The notes under the pieces: generated by a model | What the model saw: only the letters and a program-made list of their open reading frames with translations | Databases searched by the model: none | Told to the model about the DNA's origin: nothing | Position numbers and translations under genes: made by a program | Shown: positions 33,562 through 43,560 of the stretch, piece after piece | Layout of the letters: each line of letters starts with the position of its first letter | Numbering within the stretch: the first letter of the stretch is position 1 | DNA from: Lachnospiraceae bacterium | Lineage (GTDB): Bacteria; Bacillota; Clostridia; Lachnospirales; Lachnospiraceae | Length of the DNA: 46,783 bases | Direction: 5' to 3' | Assembly (NCBI GenBank): GCA_011959925.1 | Contig: BLMD01000282.1 | Span: forward strand, 1-46,783

Positions 33562-36500
33562 TTACTTCAATACAGGATGTTTCATGCCGGCTTTTTTGAG
33601 TTTCTTTAAGAAGTTAGTTCGTTTTTTGCCCTTTTTCAGTTGTTTCGGAACTTTGACCGTGGGTTTGGATTTTATTTTCTGAAATGCTCCTTTGCCAAAC
33701 GAATTTACAGAAGTTCCTTTAAAGGTTACTCTTTTCAGGACTTTGCAATTTTTAAACGCATATTTCCCGATCACAGCGACATGTTTTCCGACGGTAAGGT
33801 TTTTAAGTTTTTTTGCTCCCTGAAATGCCTTTGCGTTGACTGCCGTTACCCGATAGGATACATTTTGAATCTTCACCGTATCGGCAATGGTGATTTTTGC
33901 TGCTTTCGGATTTGTCAGCCGGATCGCCGCCGCAGTCTTTTTCGATGCGTCCAATATCTGATATTCGACATTATTTTTGGTCGTTTTTGTTATCGTAACC
34001 GGCGGTTTTGGATCCGGTTTTGGATCAGGCTTTGGATCCGGGGTTACCGGTGTAACCGGCGGTGCCGGGGGTGTAATAACCGGAGGATTCGGATCAACCG
34101 GGGGATCGGGGTCAACCGGAGGTTTGGATGCAGTTACTAAGGATTTGAACGCATTCGTCAATGCGTGTAATTGTGCTTTTAATTCTAATCCGCTCATAGC
34201 TGCCGTGTTCATTGCCTCGATTTGCTGTATTTGATGCTGAAGTTTGGCATAGCTGTCTGCTGTATATTTGGATGCATCCAGAGCGCTGTATTCTGTCAGT
34301 TTTGTATTCAGGGCTTCCTGGTATAGGTTTTTGTAAGCAGTTTCCAGATTATTCAGACTGTCTTGGATTACCGTATTGTCCGGATTTTTTTCTAAGATGC
34401 TGTTGATTTCTGCAATGACGGTCTGTAATTTGTCATAATTCTCAAGATCCTTAAAATCATTCTGAAATTCGCTGCTGTTGATTTCTTTTTCATATACTTC
34501 TAACTTATCTGTCAGTGCCAGCTTCGGATTGACGGATAAGGTGTATGTTTTTGTGGACGTTCCGTCTTCGGAAACCGTAAGGATCTTTACGGAGGTTTCA
34601 CTTTGCGGAATCAGCGTAACGGCAGCGTTTTCCGGATTGATGAATGTGATTTTATCCGGTTGGATAGAAGAAGCGCTTACATGGTAATCGGTAGTTTGTG
34701 CATCAAATGTAATGGTTTCTTCTCCGATTACGACGCCTGTCAAATCAGCGGAACGGTTTAACGTATATGTGTAGGTTGGATTCATGACTTCTACTTCGTT
34801 TATGCCGATGAATTTGCCTGCCGCATGGTGAAAGGTAAAGCGGATTGCCTGTGGGTTGATCAGTCGGTCTAACTGATAGCTTTTTCCGAATGTCACGGTA
34901 TTTTTGGAATCGGTAATCTCAATATCCGTTGGTTTGGCATAGGACACATCTTCCCATTTGTCTGCCTCGATCATTCCCGTTGCACTGTTGTATTGGCTGC
35001 CACCGGCAAATTGAATGATTACATCATCCGGAAATACAGAAGCAGCTTTATCGTTGTCATTGTCCGAGATAAAGTAATAAATATCAATCCGGTCTGTTGT
35101 AGTGACGGTATCCCAGTTCATGGCAATCTGGATATCGCCCGGATCGGTCGTTTTGTTTTTGTTGCTCCAGTCCGACCAGCGGGAATCAGAGGTTCCGTCG
35201 TCCAGACGATTTCCGTCGGTAATGGCTGTCAGAGTATCATCATAAGATCTGTTTGCACCGCTTCCTTTCGAGCCGTTGGTCAGGCCATTGTCGGTCAAAC
35301 GGGCGCGGCTTCGGGCAACATTGGCATAGGTAACTTCCGGATCTCCGATGCGTACCGTTGTTTTTGTCGGGTATTCGGTTCCGAATATGGACACACTTCC
35401 CGTAATCGTGACGATGGAGTCGATTTCCTGAAAAGAATCGGCGGTAATATCTGCAGTATCCCAGACGACAGGAAATTCCATAAATTCACTTCCGTCTGTG
35501 TCATAAGCCATAGCGGCAGTTGCAAGGCCCGGGACAGTTTTGGGCGCCGTGCAGAGAGAAAAGCACTGTACGCCGGCAATGTTCTGGTACACATGTACGG
35601 TGACAAACAGAGGAATGGTTTCGCTGCCGTCTGTTGAAGAACCGTTAATCAGGAAAGAGCCTTTTTTATTCAATTTATCTGCGTCGTAAGACTCCCAGAC
35701 AATAGGAAGCGTTTTTGTAGAACCGTCTGCATAGGAAGCGGTTATGTTTTTCGGCAGGGAATCCGTAACGCTTTTTGTACCGAGCGGAGCATAACAATGT
35801 TTCTTTAACGTATAGCTTTGTATGGAACCTTCTGTTGCCGTACCGGTTTCTTCGGTTGTGATCGTAACGGAAGAGGACGTAAGGCTGCCGGATGAAGCAG
35901 TGACGGTGAAGTTTCCGCTCTCTTTGGTAGAGCGTACAATAACAAGGGCTTTTCCGGCATAAGCTTTTATGCTGGCAGATTTTGGCCCCTGTATTACAGA
36001 CGATTGCTGATACTTTTCTTTTGTTGCCTGATTTCCGTTGTCTACGCCCGCGATTTCACCGTTGCCGTCTATGCTGAACTGAATCGTATTTTCAGCAGTT
36101 GTTTTCAGGTTTCCGGCGGCATCTGTAACATCCACGGTAATATAGGCAAGGCTGTATCCGTCTGCGTCAATGGTCTTTCGATTGGAAGAGGCGGATAATT
36201 TGCTGACGGTACCAGGCGTGAAGACAGATTTTGTACCCACGGCGTTTTGCGTGATTTCCTGATTGTTTTCATCGAAAGCTTTCGCAAAAATCGTGCCGCT
36301 TGTGAAAGCAACGTTGAAGGAGGCGTATAAACTGGAAGCGTTTGTACCGCTTTGGGTCGTGCAGACAGAGTCGTTGCTCTGCGTGGCGTATGTATAATAG
36401 GTATGTCCTGCGTCCGAGGTATGCGCCGTCCGGGTAGCAGTGCCGATTTTTGTCGTCGTATTGCCTACGGTCCGGTATAACTCAACTTTGGGCGCATTGC

Positions 36501-38592
36501 TGTAAACGATCACAGGCGTACCGGAAGCATCCATCATGTTATCCGAATCCCATGCCGTAACCAGATGGAGCGTTGTATCGGTCTGGTTCCATTGGCTGCG
36601 GTACAGATAGTAGCTGTCTTTTGGAAACCCGGTGGTCTCAACGATGCCGAAATAACTGCTGTTGGGGATTGCGCCGCGTCCGCCGTCTCCCGGATCGGTT
36701 CCATTCCATGGTGTCGGTTCTCCAATATAGTCAAACCCGGTCCAGACAAACTGACCTGCCACAAAATCCGGCAGTGTATCCCAGAGAGATTCTTGCGCTG
36801 TTTTTCCCCAGCTTACTTTTGAAGTATCATAAGAGGTCAGATGGTAGCCGTACTGGCTGGCATAGGTAGACGCATTTTTATACCCGTCGATATTTGTTTT
36901 ATACATGCCGCGGCTGTTTACGGCAGACGCTGTTTCGGAAGCAATGATACAGCCGTAGGTGTTGTGCAGTGAGGAAAGCTCACTGGCGCTGGCATAATTA
37001 TAACCGGCAACGCCTCCGGCTGCGCAGATTTTCTGCATCACGGGAGCAACAGTATCTGTCAGGTTTCTCCGGTTGGAACCTGAGGTCAGAGGATGCGTTT
37101 CATCGACCTGTTTTGCCCAGGTAATCAGGTTGTCGGCAACCAAACCCCAGTCCCAGCTCTGACTGTCTGCAGTTCCTTCCTGGATTTCATTTCCCAGTGA
37201 CCAGAGGATAATGGACGCATCGTTTCTGTCGCGCCGTATCATGGATTTTAATGCAAATTCTGCCCAGGTCATGCTGCTGTTTCCATAGATCAGCTGGTTG
37301 CCCGCTGCAATATTTTCGGAAAAATAACGGGAAAAGTCATTGGAATTTCCATTTTTTTTCCATGCCCATCCGTCAAATGCTTCTTCAATGACCAGCAGTC
37401 CGATTTCATTGCAGATATCGACATAGATTTCCGCACCGGGATTATGTGTAATACGAATGGCGTTTGCGCCCATATCTTTCATAATCATAAGCTGGCGGTA
37501 AATGGCGTCATAATAGGATGCGGAGCCAAGCGCGCCCTGATCGTGGTGCATGCAGACGCCGTTTAATTTTACATTTTTTCCGTTCAGTTTAAAGCCGCTG
37601 TTTTGTGTAAATTCATACCATTTAAATCCAAACTCCGTTTCATAGGTATCCAGAACTTCCTCCCCTTTTAAAATTTCTGTTTTTACACAGTAAAGGCTGG
37701 GGCTTTCCGGAGTCCAAAGTTTGGGGGCGGAGAGAACAGCGGAGGTCTCAATAGAAGTAATGCTGCCTGCTGTCACCAAAGCGGATTTTTCTGCAGATTC
37801 TAAAGCCGTCTTTCCATTTTTTTCAAAGACAGTATTGCGTACGGTTACATTGGCAGGATCGGAACCGTCATTTTGTACATCGACAGAAATTTTTACGGTT
37901 CCATCGCTTCCGTTGGACTTTTCTAAATTCGGCGTGGTAACGAAAGTACCGTTTTGCGCCACATGGACAGGATCGGTAACGATCAGTGAAACGTCCCGGT
38001 AAATACCGCTTCCGGAATACCAGCGGCTTGTGGGAATATTATTAACGGCTTTTACTGCAATGACGTTTTCTGTCGAATTATCACAATGGAGGAGATCGCT
38101 GATGTCAAATGCGAAAGGAGTATAGCCGTAGTGATGTTCTCCGATTGGCGTTCCATTGATATAAACGTAAGCGTCACTGTAGACGCCGTCAAAGTTTAAA
38201 ACAATGGATTTTCCTTCCAGGGTGTCTGGGAGGGTGAATTTTTTGCGGTACCATCCGGTACCTCCCGGTAAAAAGCCGCTTTCTGCTTCATAGGAAGAAG
38301 TGAAATTCTGGGATATACTGAAATCATGCGGAAGATTGACATCTTTCCAGGATGAGTCAATAAAATCCGGATTCTGGGCAGTACCGGAGTCGCCCAGATA
38401 GAATTTCCAGCCTTCGTTGAAATTAGAAGAACGTGTGCTGCCGACATCGTTGTTGTTGACGAGTACCGTTTCTTCGTCTGACCAGATAATTTCATCTGTG
38501 ACAGCTGCCGGAACATATTCTGCCGGAAACGCGGGGATACACAGCGAAGCCGTAAGTACAGCTGCCAGCAACTTGTTGAAATTTCGTTTCAT
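33562..38592 (-). CDS. Secreted multidomain GH2 glycosidase (beta-galactosidase-like)
   Basis: A 1676-residue exported enzyme. Minus-strand ATG at 38592 is used because AAGGAGG lies just before it and a signal peptide begins there (MKRNFNKLLAAVLTASL). Domains in order: GH2 sugar-binding (about 50-210), Ig-like (about 215-325), TIM-barrel catalytic (about 330-640) with acid/base E469 (SLGNEI) and nucleophile E553 (IIASETAS); then DUF4982-like and Big-type domains (about 650-1000), two more Ig-like units (YADGST, PVVWD), an F5/8-C/CBM32-like module (NVARSRARLTDNG to FIGINEVEV), a cadherin-like beta sandwich, a FIVAR-type helical region, a Pro-Asp-Lys linker (three 12-bp repeats at 34004-34039), and a C-terminal BspA-type leucine-rich repeat region. 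It lacks LPXTG. It likely strips galactosides from host glycans. Confidence 0.9.
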   Translation of the reverse strand: MKRNFNKLLAAVLTASLCIPAFPAEYVPAAVTDEIIWSDEETVLVNNNDVGSTRSSNFNEGWKFYLGDSGTAQNPDFIDSSWKDVNLPHDFSISQNFTSSYEAESGFLPGGTGWYRKKFTLPDTLEGKSIVLNFDGVYSDAYVYINGTPIGEHHYGYTPFAFDISDLLHCDNSTENVIAVKAVNNIPTSRWYSGSGIYRDVSLIVTDPVHVAQNGTFVTTPNLEKSNGSDGTVKISVDVQNDGSDPANVTVRNTVFEKNGKTALESAEKSALVTAGSITSIETSAVLSAPKLWTPESPSLYCVKTEILKGEEVLDTYETEFGFKWYEFTQNSGFKLNGKNVKLNGVCMHHDQGALGSASYYDAIYRQLMIMKDMGANAIRITHNPGAEIYVDICNEIGLLVIEEAFDGWAWKKNGNSNDFSRYFSENIAAGNQLIYGNSSMTWAEFALKSMIRRDRNDASIILWSLGNEIQEGTADSQSWDWGLVADNLITWAKQVDETHPLTSGSNRRNLTDTVAPVMQKICAAGGVAGYNYASASELSSLHNTYGCIIASETASAVNSRGMYKTNIDGYKNASTYASQYGYHLTSYDTSKVSWGKTAQESLWDTLPDFVAGQFVWTGFDYIGEPTPWNGTDPGDGGRGAIPNSSYFGIVETTGFPKDSYYLYRSQWNQTDTTLHLVTAWDSDNMMDASGTPVIVYSNAPKVELYRTVGNTTTKIGTATRTAHTSDAGHTYYTYATQSNDSVCTTQSGTNASSLYASFNVAFTSGTIFAKAFDENNQEITQNAVGTKSVFTPGTVSKLSASSNRKTIDADGYSLAYITVDVTDAAGNLKTTAENTIQFSIDGNGEIAGVDNGNQATKEKYQQSSVIQGPKSASIKAYAGKALVIVRSTKESGNFTVTASSGSLTSSSVTITTEETGTATEGSIQSYTLKKHCYAPLGTKSVTDSLPKNITASYADGSTKTLPIVWESYDADKLNKKGSFLINGSSTDGSETIPLFVTVHVYQNIAGVQCFSLCTAPKTVPGLATAAMAYDTDGSEFMEFPVVWDTADITADSFQEIDSIVTITGSVSIFGTEYPTKTTVRIGDPEVTYANVARSRARLTDNGLTNGSKGSGANRSYDDTLTAITDGNRLDDGTSDSRWSDWSNKNKTTDPGDIQIAMNWDTVTTTDRIDIYYFISDNDNDKAASVFPDDVIIQFAGGSQYNSATGMIEADKWEDVSYAKPTDIEITDSKNTVTFGKSYQLDRLINPQAIRFTFHHAAGKFIGINEVEVMNPTYTYTLNRSADLTGVVIGEETITFDAQTTDYHVSASSIQPDKITFINPENAAVTLIPQSETSVKILTVSEDGTSTKTYTLSVNPKLALTDKLEVYEKEINSSEFQNDFKDLENYDKLQTVIAEINSILEKNPDNTVIQDSLNNLETAYKNLYQEALNTKLTEYSALDASKYTADSYAKLQHQIQQIEAMNTAAMSGLELKAQLHALTNAFKSLVTASKPPVDPDPPVDPNPPVITPPAPPVTPVTPDPKPDPKPDPKPPVTITKTTKNNVEYQILDASKKTAAAIRLTNPKAAKITIADTVKIQNVSYRVTAVNAKAFQGAKKLKNLTVGKHVAVIGKYAFKNCKVLKRVTFKGTSVNSFGKGAFQKIKSKPTVKVPKQLKKGKKRTNFLKKLKKAGMKHPVLK

Positions 38593-38633
38593 AAATAGCC
38601 TCCTTTTTGTTGATTCATACAAAAACTCTTTTC

Positions 38634-38639
38634 ATTTTA
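38634..38639 (-). promoter_or_regulatory. Possible -10 of the GH2 gene
   Basis: On the minus strand TGC-TAAAAT forms an extended -10 element 42 bases before the start codon. No clear -35 hexamer is present. Confidence 0.35.
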
Positions 38640-38749
38640 GCACAAAACAAACAAAAAAACTATAAAATAAAGGAGATTGATTGTAGAAAATGTTTTGGCG
38701 CAGCTTTTTTATGCCAGTAGTCTTTTTTATTTGAATGCCGGGCCAGGAA

Positions 38750-38868
38750 TCAAACTGACTTTATTGATTTCGTGATTCCGGCGATCAATATGCCAATAAG
38801 CGCAATTGTATCTACAAGCAAAATAGCCTGCAATAAATTCCTGCGGTATAATTCTGCTGTTCTTTCAT
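38750..38868 (-). pseudogene. Possible frameshifted small membrane protein gene
   Basis: On the minus strand AAGGAGG (38878-38884) sits nine bases before ATG 38868, an ideal start, but that frame stops after 18 codons. A neighbouring frame from 38866 reads ERTAELYRRNLLQAILLVDT and continues IALIGILIAGITKSIKSV to the stop at 38750-38752, which looks like a natural single-pass membrane peptide. A small deletion just after the start codon would explain both facts. It may equally be a short leader. Confidence 0.35.
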
Positions 38869-38884
38869 AAATAAATGCCTCCTT

Positions 38885-39116
38885 TTTTGGAAACAGCAGG
38901 AAAGTGTAACTTATGCTTGCTTTTCTCATTTTCTTTTTCCAACCTATACGTTATTAGCAAGAGTTAAAGTAAATTATTTTTTTATATTTATGACCTTACC
39001 ACAACGCCTTTAATTTTGAATGAGTAAATCATGCAAAAAAAATTGCCTGATTTACTCATTCGCTTTTTGACCAGAAAAAGTACAATGAAACTATCAAACG
39101 AAAAGGAGATTAAAAT
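38885..39116. other. Junction between core block and AT-rich right flank
   Basis: Within the 524-base gap between the GH2 gene and the transporter genes, no other gene is visible. The base composition shifts to AT-rich from about 38930 on. The inverted repeat at 39019-39060 is the only clear structure. Confidence 0.45.
39019..39060 (+). promoter_or_regulatory. Perfect 13-bp inverted repeat upstream of the Bce-type operon
   Basis: Arms 39019-39031 and 39048-39060 match perfectly and are AT-rich, without an immediate T tract. A TACAAT (39081-39086) downstream could be the -10, with no matching -35. The repeat would be centred about 53 bases before the start of transcription, a usual place for an activator such as the response regulator encoded at 43529. 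A terminator is less likely. Confidence 0.5.
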
Positions 39117-39866
39117 ATGGCAGCATTATTAAAAGTAAATGAGGTAACAAAAATTTATGCCAAAGGGCAGCATCCAAGCCTGAATAAAGTATCCTTCAAT
39201 GTAGCAGAAAGCGAATTTATCGCTATTATGGGTGCTTCTGGCTCTGGAAAGACTACATTGCTTAATGTTCTTTCCACTATTGATACCCCTACAAGTGGCA
39301 GCATTATAATCAATGGTGTTAATTTAAAACAACTGAGCGACACAGGTGCAGCAGATTTCCGCAGGGATAATCTTGGATTTATTTTTCAAGAATACTTTTT
39401 ACTTGACAGCCTCACCATTCGAGAAAACATCTCTGTCCCACTCACTTTGCAAAAACTTCCTCCTAAAACAATCGAAAAAATGGTGCGGAGTCTAGCAGAG
39501 CGATTTGGCATTGCATCTCAATTAGACAAATATCCAAACGAGCTGTCCGGTGGGCAGAGGCAACGGGCATCGGCTGCAAGAGCCATTGTAAAACAGCCAA
39601 GTATTTTATTTGCTGATGAGCCGACAGGAGCATTGGACTCAAGCTCTGCTACCGAGTTGTTAAAAACTTTGAAAGAAGCAAATGAAGAATTGCATACCAC
39701 TATACTGATGGTCACACATGATGCATATGCAGCAAGTTTTGCTAACCGTATTCTGATTTTCAAAGACGGAAGAATTATACAGGAACTTCTTAAACAGGAT
39801 ACCGACAGACGAACATTCTATGGAGCGATTGCACGGCAAGTAGCCAAATTGGATACGGAAAGATAA
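39117..39866 (+). CDS. BceA-type ABC transporter ATP-binding protein
   Basis: A 249-residue ATPase of the MacB/BceA group. Walker A is GASGSGKTT, the signature LSGGQRQRASAARA, Walker B ILFADEPTGALD. With the next gene it makes a transporter of the type that protects against peptide antibiotics such as bacitracin or nisin-like lantibiotics. GGAGAT precedes the ATG. The stop is 15 bases from the permease start. Codon use is AT-rich, unlike the core genes. Confidence 0.9.
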   Translation: MAALLKVNEVTKIYAKGQHPSLNKVSFNVAESEFIAIMGASGSGKTTLLNVLSTIDTPTSGSIIINGVNLKQLSDTGAADFRRDNLGFIFQEYFLLDSLTIRENISVPLTLQKLPPKTIEKMVRSLAERFGIASQLDKYPNELSGGQRQRASAARAIVKQPSILFADEPTGALDSSSATELLKTLKEANEELHTTILMVTHDAYAASFANRILIFKDGRIIQELLKQDTDRRTFYGAIARQVAKLDTER

Positions 39867-39881
39867 GGGGGGGTAAAATCC

Positions 39882-41888
39882 ATGAATAATTTATCAATGG
39901 CACTTAAAAATCTAAAAAACAATTTTTCATTTTATGCCCTTTACCTGCTTTCTGTATCATTTGTAATTACTGTTTTTTTTGCATTTACTTCATTCTCAAT
40001 GAATACGGTTATGCTTGAAAAGATATCTGGTGACGGGCGGGTTGAAACGATGTGCAGCGTAATTTCTTTATTCCTAATGGCTTTTGTTGTTTTTTATATG
40101 TCATACTCCAACCGTTTCTTTTTGCGCCGTCGAACAAAAGAGCTTGGTGTTTATGCATTATTGGGATATAGAAAAACCACAGTATTGTCATTGCTGACAA
40201 CAGAAAATTTTCTGATTTGCTTTGGAGCTTTTATAGTAGGAATACTTCTTGGAAGTGTTTTTCATAAAGGTATTGTTTTTGGCATAACCAAATTACTGGA
40301 TTTGTCTATCAATAATTCAGAAATACCCTTTTTCAATATCAACGCCATTGTTAAAACAGCCTGCTTTATTTTTGCTATTGTAATTGTATTGGTTCTATCT
40401 AACAGCATGTTTCTTTTCAAAACATCACTTATGGGATTAGTCAGATTTGAAAAAAGTGCTGAGCAAAAAATGAAATTCCATGCTGTTCCTGCCATCATTG
40501 GTTTCTGTTCTATTATTTTTGGGTATATTCTTGCATTGGATATTCTCAGGGGAGTTAAATCTGTTTGGTTTACGATAGGTTTTTCTCCTATTGCCATGTT
40601 GACACTTGTACTTATAGTTTTAGGAACAATACTCTTTATTGCATCCTTTCTTCCTTTTGTAGTACAGACAGGCAAAAACAACAAACGGAAATTTTATACA
40701 GAAACAAAAATAATTACTTCCCCAAATTTCATATACCGTATGCGTTCAAACTCCAAGACTTTAATCATGCTCACACTGTTATCAGCAGCAACTTTGACTG
40801 TTTCGAGTACTATGGCTTTAACTTTATATTATCCAATAGCTTCGGTATCCCGTATCGCACCGTCAGAAATTGAATGCAGGATTGAAGATGAAAGCGAAAT
40901 AAATGCAATCAAAGAAATTGTGGGCAAGCACTCGTCTGAGAAAGATGTGACATTCGTGGAAACTAATATTTATAAGGTTACTTCTTCTTCTGAACAGCTC
41001 CCAATGGAATATAGCATCGGAAATGCCAAAGGGGATTCGGATAACGAAAAAATTCTGCGAAACGCAGGGTTTGAATGTATCCCTTATTCAGACTATATTT
41101 CCCTTTTAGAAGCTCAGGGGAGAAATAAGGTTTTTGGGCAAATCAGCGAGCCGCACGATAGTGAGTGTATCTTAGTAAAATACCAGCCAGCTTCAGACAA
41201 TGATGAAACGGGCAATGTTTATCCTTTACTTATAGGTAATGAAGAAATACCTGTTACTGTAACTGCAACTACATTAGATAATCCCATTTCATTTGCAAAC
41301 AGCGTTGGTACTCTGATTGTAAGTGACAATTTATATCATACCATAGCGGAAAGCCTTTCTCCCGAAACGAAAGTCTTGAGTATAAATGGACAATCAATCG
41401 AAGACAATGAAGCTCTGTTTCTTGATTTGTCAAATTATCTTAACAACAGTCCTTATTTACAAGGAAACTCGCACAGGATACATGAGTTATTCTCCTTAAA
41501 CAGCTCTACTTTCCTGTTAATAGGATTTCTCGTAATATTGTTTTTTATTGCAACAGGCAGTATCCTCTATTTTAATAATATTTCTGCCGTAACTGACTCA
41601 AAGGCTGATTATGAAATTTTGAGCAAAATGGGATACACAAACAAGAAAATTAAAAAAATAATAAAAAAGCAGACAATAACTTTTTTCAGCATTCCATTTC
41701 TATTAGGCCTGGTGGATTGCATCTTTGCCACGTTAATATACAAATCGGCTCTTATGCAAAACATCTTGGAAAATAGCTTTATGTTATATGTCCCTGTGTT
41801 GATTGCCATTATGCTGACATTGGTAATCTATACAATATATTATGGTATGACTGTCCATACTTGCTGCAAAACTGTTCTAAAAAGATAA
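39882..41888 (+). CDS. BceB-type ABC transporter permease
   Basis: A 668-residue FtsX-family permease with about ten membrane helices: four in the first 160 residues, more near 200-300, a large extracellular domain of about 210 residues (about 310-520), and three helices at the end. The big loop between helices 7 and 8 is the hallmark of BceB-type antimicrobial-peptide detoxifiers. AGGGGGG lies before the ATG. The gene is not followed by the usual BceS/BceR but by a NarL-type pair. Confidence 0.88.
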   Translation: MNNLSMALKNLKNNFSFYALYLLSVSFVITVFFAFTSFSMNTVMLEKISGDGRVETMCSVISLFLMAFVVFYMSYSNRFFLRRRTKELGVYALLGYRKTTVLSLLTTENFLICFGAFIVGILLGSVFHKGIVFGITKLLDLSINNSEIPFFNINAIVKTACFIFAIVIVLVLSNSMFLFKTSLMGLVRFEKSAEQKMKFHAVPAIIGFCSIIFGYILALDILRGVKSVWFTIGFSPIAMLTLVLIVLGTILFIASFLPFVVQTGKNNKRKFYTETKIITSPNFIYRMRSNSKTLIMLTLLSAATLTVSSTMALTLYYPIASVSRIAPSEIECRIEDESEINAIKEIVGKHSSEKDVTFVETNIYKVTSSSEQLPMEYSIGNAKGDSDNEKILRNAGFECIPYSDYISLLEAQGRNKVFGQISEPHDSECILVKYQPASDNDETGNVYPLLIGNEEIPVTVTATTLDNPISFANSVGTLIVSDNLYHTIAESLSPETKVLSINGQSIEDNEALFLDLSNYLNNSPYLQGNSHRIHELFSLNSSTFLLIGFLVILFFIATGSILYFNNISAVTDSKADYEILSKMGYTNKKIKKIIKKQTITFFSIPFLLGLVDCIFATLIYKSALMQNILENSFMLYVPVLIAIMLTLVIYTIYYGMTVHTCCKTVLKR

Positions 41889-41898
41889 AAAATCATAT

Positions 41899-41930
41899 GA
41901 AATCGTCGGGTCTTATCGCTCGGCGATTTC
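41899..41930 (+). terminator. Hairpin between permease and kinase genes
   Basis: A 10-bp stem with one G-T pair (41899-41908 with 41921-41930). The tail is poor in T, so termination would be partial. Confidence 0.4.
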
Positions 41931-41936
41931 GTACAC

Positions 41937-41965
41937 TTTATTTGTTCACAGAGCGATGGTATAAT
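41937..41965 (+). promoter_or_regulatory. Promoter of the two-component system
   Basis: TTTATT (41937-41942), 17 bases, then perfect TATAAT (41960-41965) with a TGG extension. The kinase ATG at 41995 follows AAAGGAGGC. Confidence 0.6.
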
Positions 41966-41994
41966 TTCATGAGAAAATAGAAAGGAGGCAAAAC

Positions 41995-43560
41995 ATGAAG
42001 CAAACAGTATTAAAGTTGCTGCTTTTTATAAATTCTATTTTACTCATTGCATATATGGGGCTGACCGCTCATGCAGATTTGCACTTAAACACCAGAGGTG
42101 TCATACCCTTGATTTTATCGTCTTTGCTGCTGATAGATGTTACTTATATAAGTTCCTGCAACATTAGGAAAAATAAAACTATTTCCCTATTTTGTGGTTT
42201 ATTAGCATTAGAAAGTTGGTATATACTTTTATCGGCTTCGGGCAACTCCATTACAAACATTATTTTTTTCGCTTTAAGCCCGGTAATATGGTGTGTTTCC
42301 ATTAAATTCATACTGATGTTTTTGTTCCAAAACAGCGGATACAAATATCAGAAATTAATGAATCTCTGCCTGACGGGAACTTGTATTTGTACTCTTATTG
42401 GGATATTGGTATCAAGCAAAATATTTTTCCTGCTTTATGGCATACAATTTATGGCAAGTTGGCTATGTTTTATTTTTACTGTAATATATCATAGAAAAAG
42501 AATTGCTTTTGTTTTTAAGTCAGAATGGAAGCATATCACGTTCTCCTTTATAGTAGTTATGGTTTTATTCCTTACTTATTCTTTTTCAACAATGAGAGTT
42601 CCCGAACATCTTTCAAATTTTGGTATATATATTCCTATACTATTGTTTTGGGTAAGCGTTCACGGTATCATACTGAACGAACATAACAGCCTTCCATTAT
42701 CTGCCGTATTCAATAATTGCCAGTTAACGTTACTTATATTTACGGGTGTAATTATTTTTAGCTTGATAGCAATAGTTTTAGATGGTGGATATTTTTTGCT
42801 TTCTATTATGTTGGATGCCCTGTTTGCGTTTTTATATGTTTGTAATATTGCTTTGGATTTAAATTTTAAGAAGGAGCAAAATAAAATAATGAGGGAAAGC
42901 AGCTACCATGTTGCCCTACAACAATTACAACGGGAAGAACAATTAAATCTTGAATTTGCGAACTTTCTCCACGATGACATTCTTCAAGATCTTCTTTCTG
43001 TAAAAAATATGATAAAAAAAGCTGACCGCCACGAAGTTCAGAAAATCATCACGGAAACTCTCGATAATATGAATACTTATATTCGTGAGCAAATGCAAGA
43101 TTACCATCCTATGTTGCTTCCGAAACTTACTATAAAGGAAAACTACCAAAACTTGCTGGATGGTATTTCGCAATCTTTTCCGAATCGTAAGATCTGTGTC
43201 TCCTTTGATTGTTCAGACTCCTTGTTTCTGGTTGAGCCATACAATATTTTTGTGTACCGCCTGCTGAAAGAACTTGTGATGAATGTTTATAAACATTCGA
43301 CAGGAGAAAAAGCATGGATAACCCTTACGCAGGATAAGGGGATTATAATACTGAATGTGAGTGACAATGGAACTGTTGATGCAGATGTTCTCTTATCTGC
43401 TGATAAGTTAAAACATCGAGGACTTGCAATGATTACGGAACGAGTGAATGATATGGACGGCTCTGTAACTATATCTAATAACCATCCACATGGGATTTGC
43501 GTACAAACGATATTGCCGATGAAAGGGGATGTTTCTTATCAACATTTTGTTAGTAGATGA
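41995..43560 (+). CDS. Sensor histidine kinase, NarL-partner type
   Basis: A 521-residue kinase. About eight membrane helices fill residues 1-290 without a large outside loop. The dimerisation and phospho-acceptor region has FLHDDILQDLLS with H326, the HD pattern of HisKA_3 kinases, and the ATPase domain follows (N-box LLKELVMNVYKHS, G-box DNGT). It would sense through the membrane segment, or through the neighbouring transporter. Its last 32 bases overlap the response regulator gene. Confidence 0.88.
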   Translation: MKQTVLKLLLFINSILLIAYMGLTAHADLHLNTRGVIPLILSSLLLIDVTYISSCNIRKNKTISLFCGLLALESWYILLSASGNSITNIIFFALSPVIWCVSIKFILMFLFQNSGYKYQKLMNLCLTGTCICTLIGILVSSKIFFLLYGIQFMASWLCFIFTVIYHRKRIAFVFKSEWKHITFSFIVVMVLFLTYSFSTMRVPEHLSNFGIYIPILLFWVSVHGIILNEHNSLPLSAVFNNCQLTLLIFTGVIIFSLIAIVLDGGYFLLSIMLDALFAFLYVCNIALDLNFKKEQNKIMRESSYHVALQQLQREEQLNLEFANFLHDDILQDLLSVKNMIKKADRHEVQKIITETLDNMNTYIREQMQDYHPMLLPKLTIKENYQNLLDGISQSFPNRKICVSFDCSDSLFLVEPYNIFVYRLLKELVMNVYKHSTGEKAWITLTQDKGIIILNVSDNGTVDADVLLSADKLKHRGLAMITERVNDMDGSVTISNNHPHGICVQTILPMKGDVSYQHFVSR

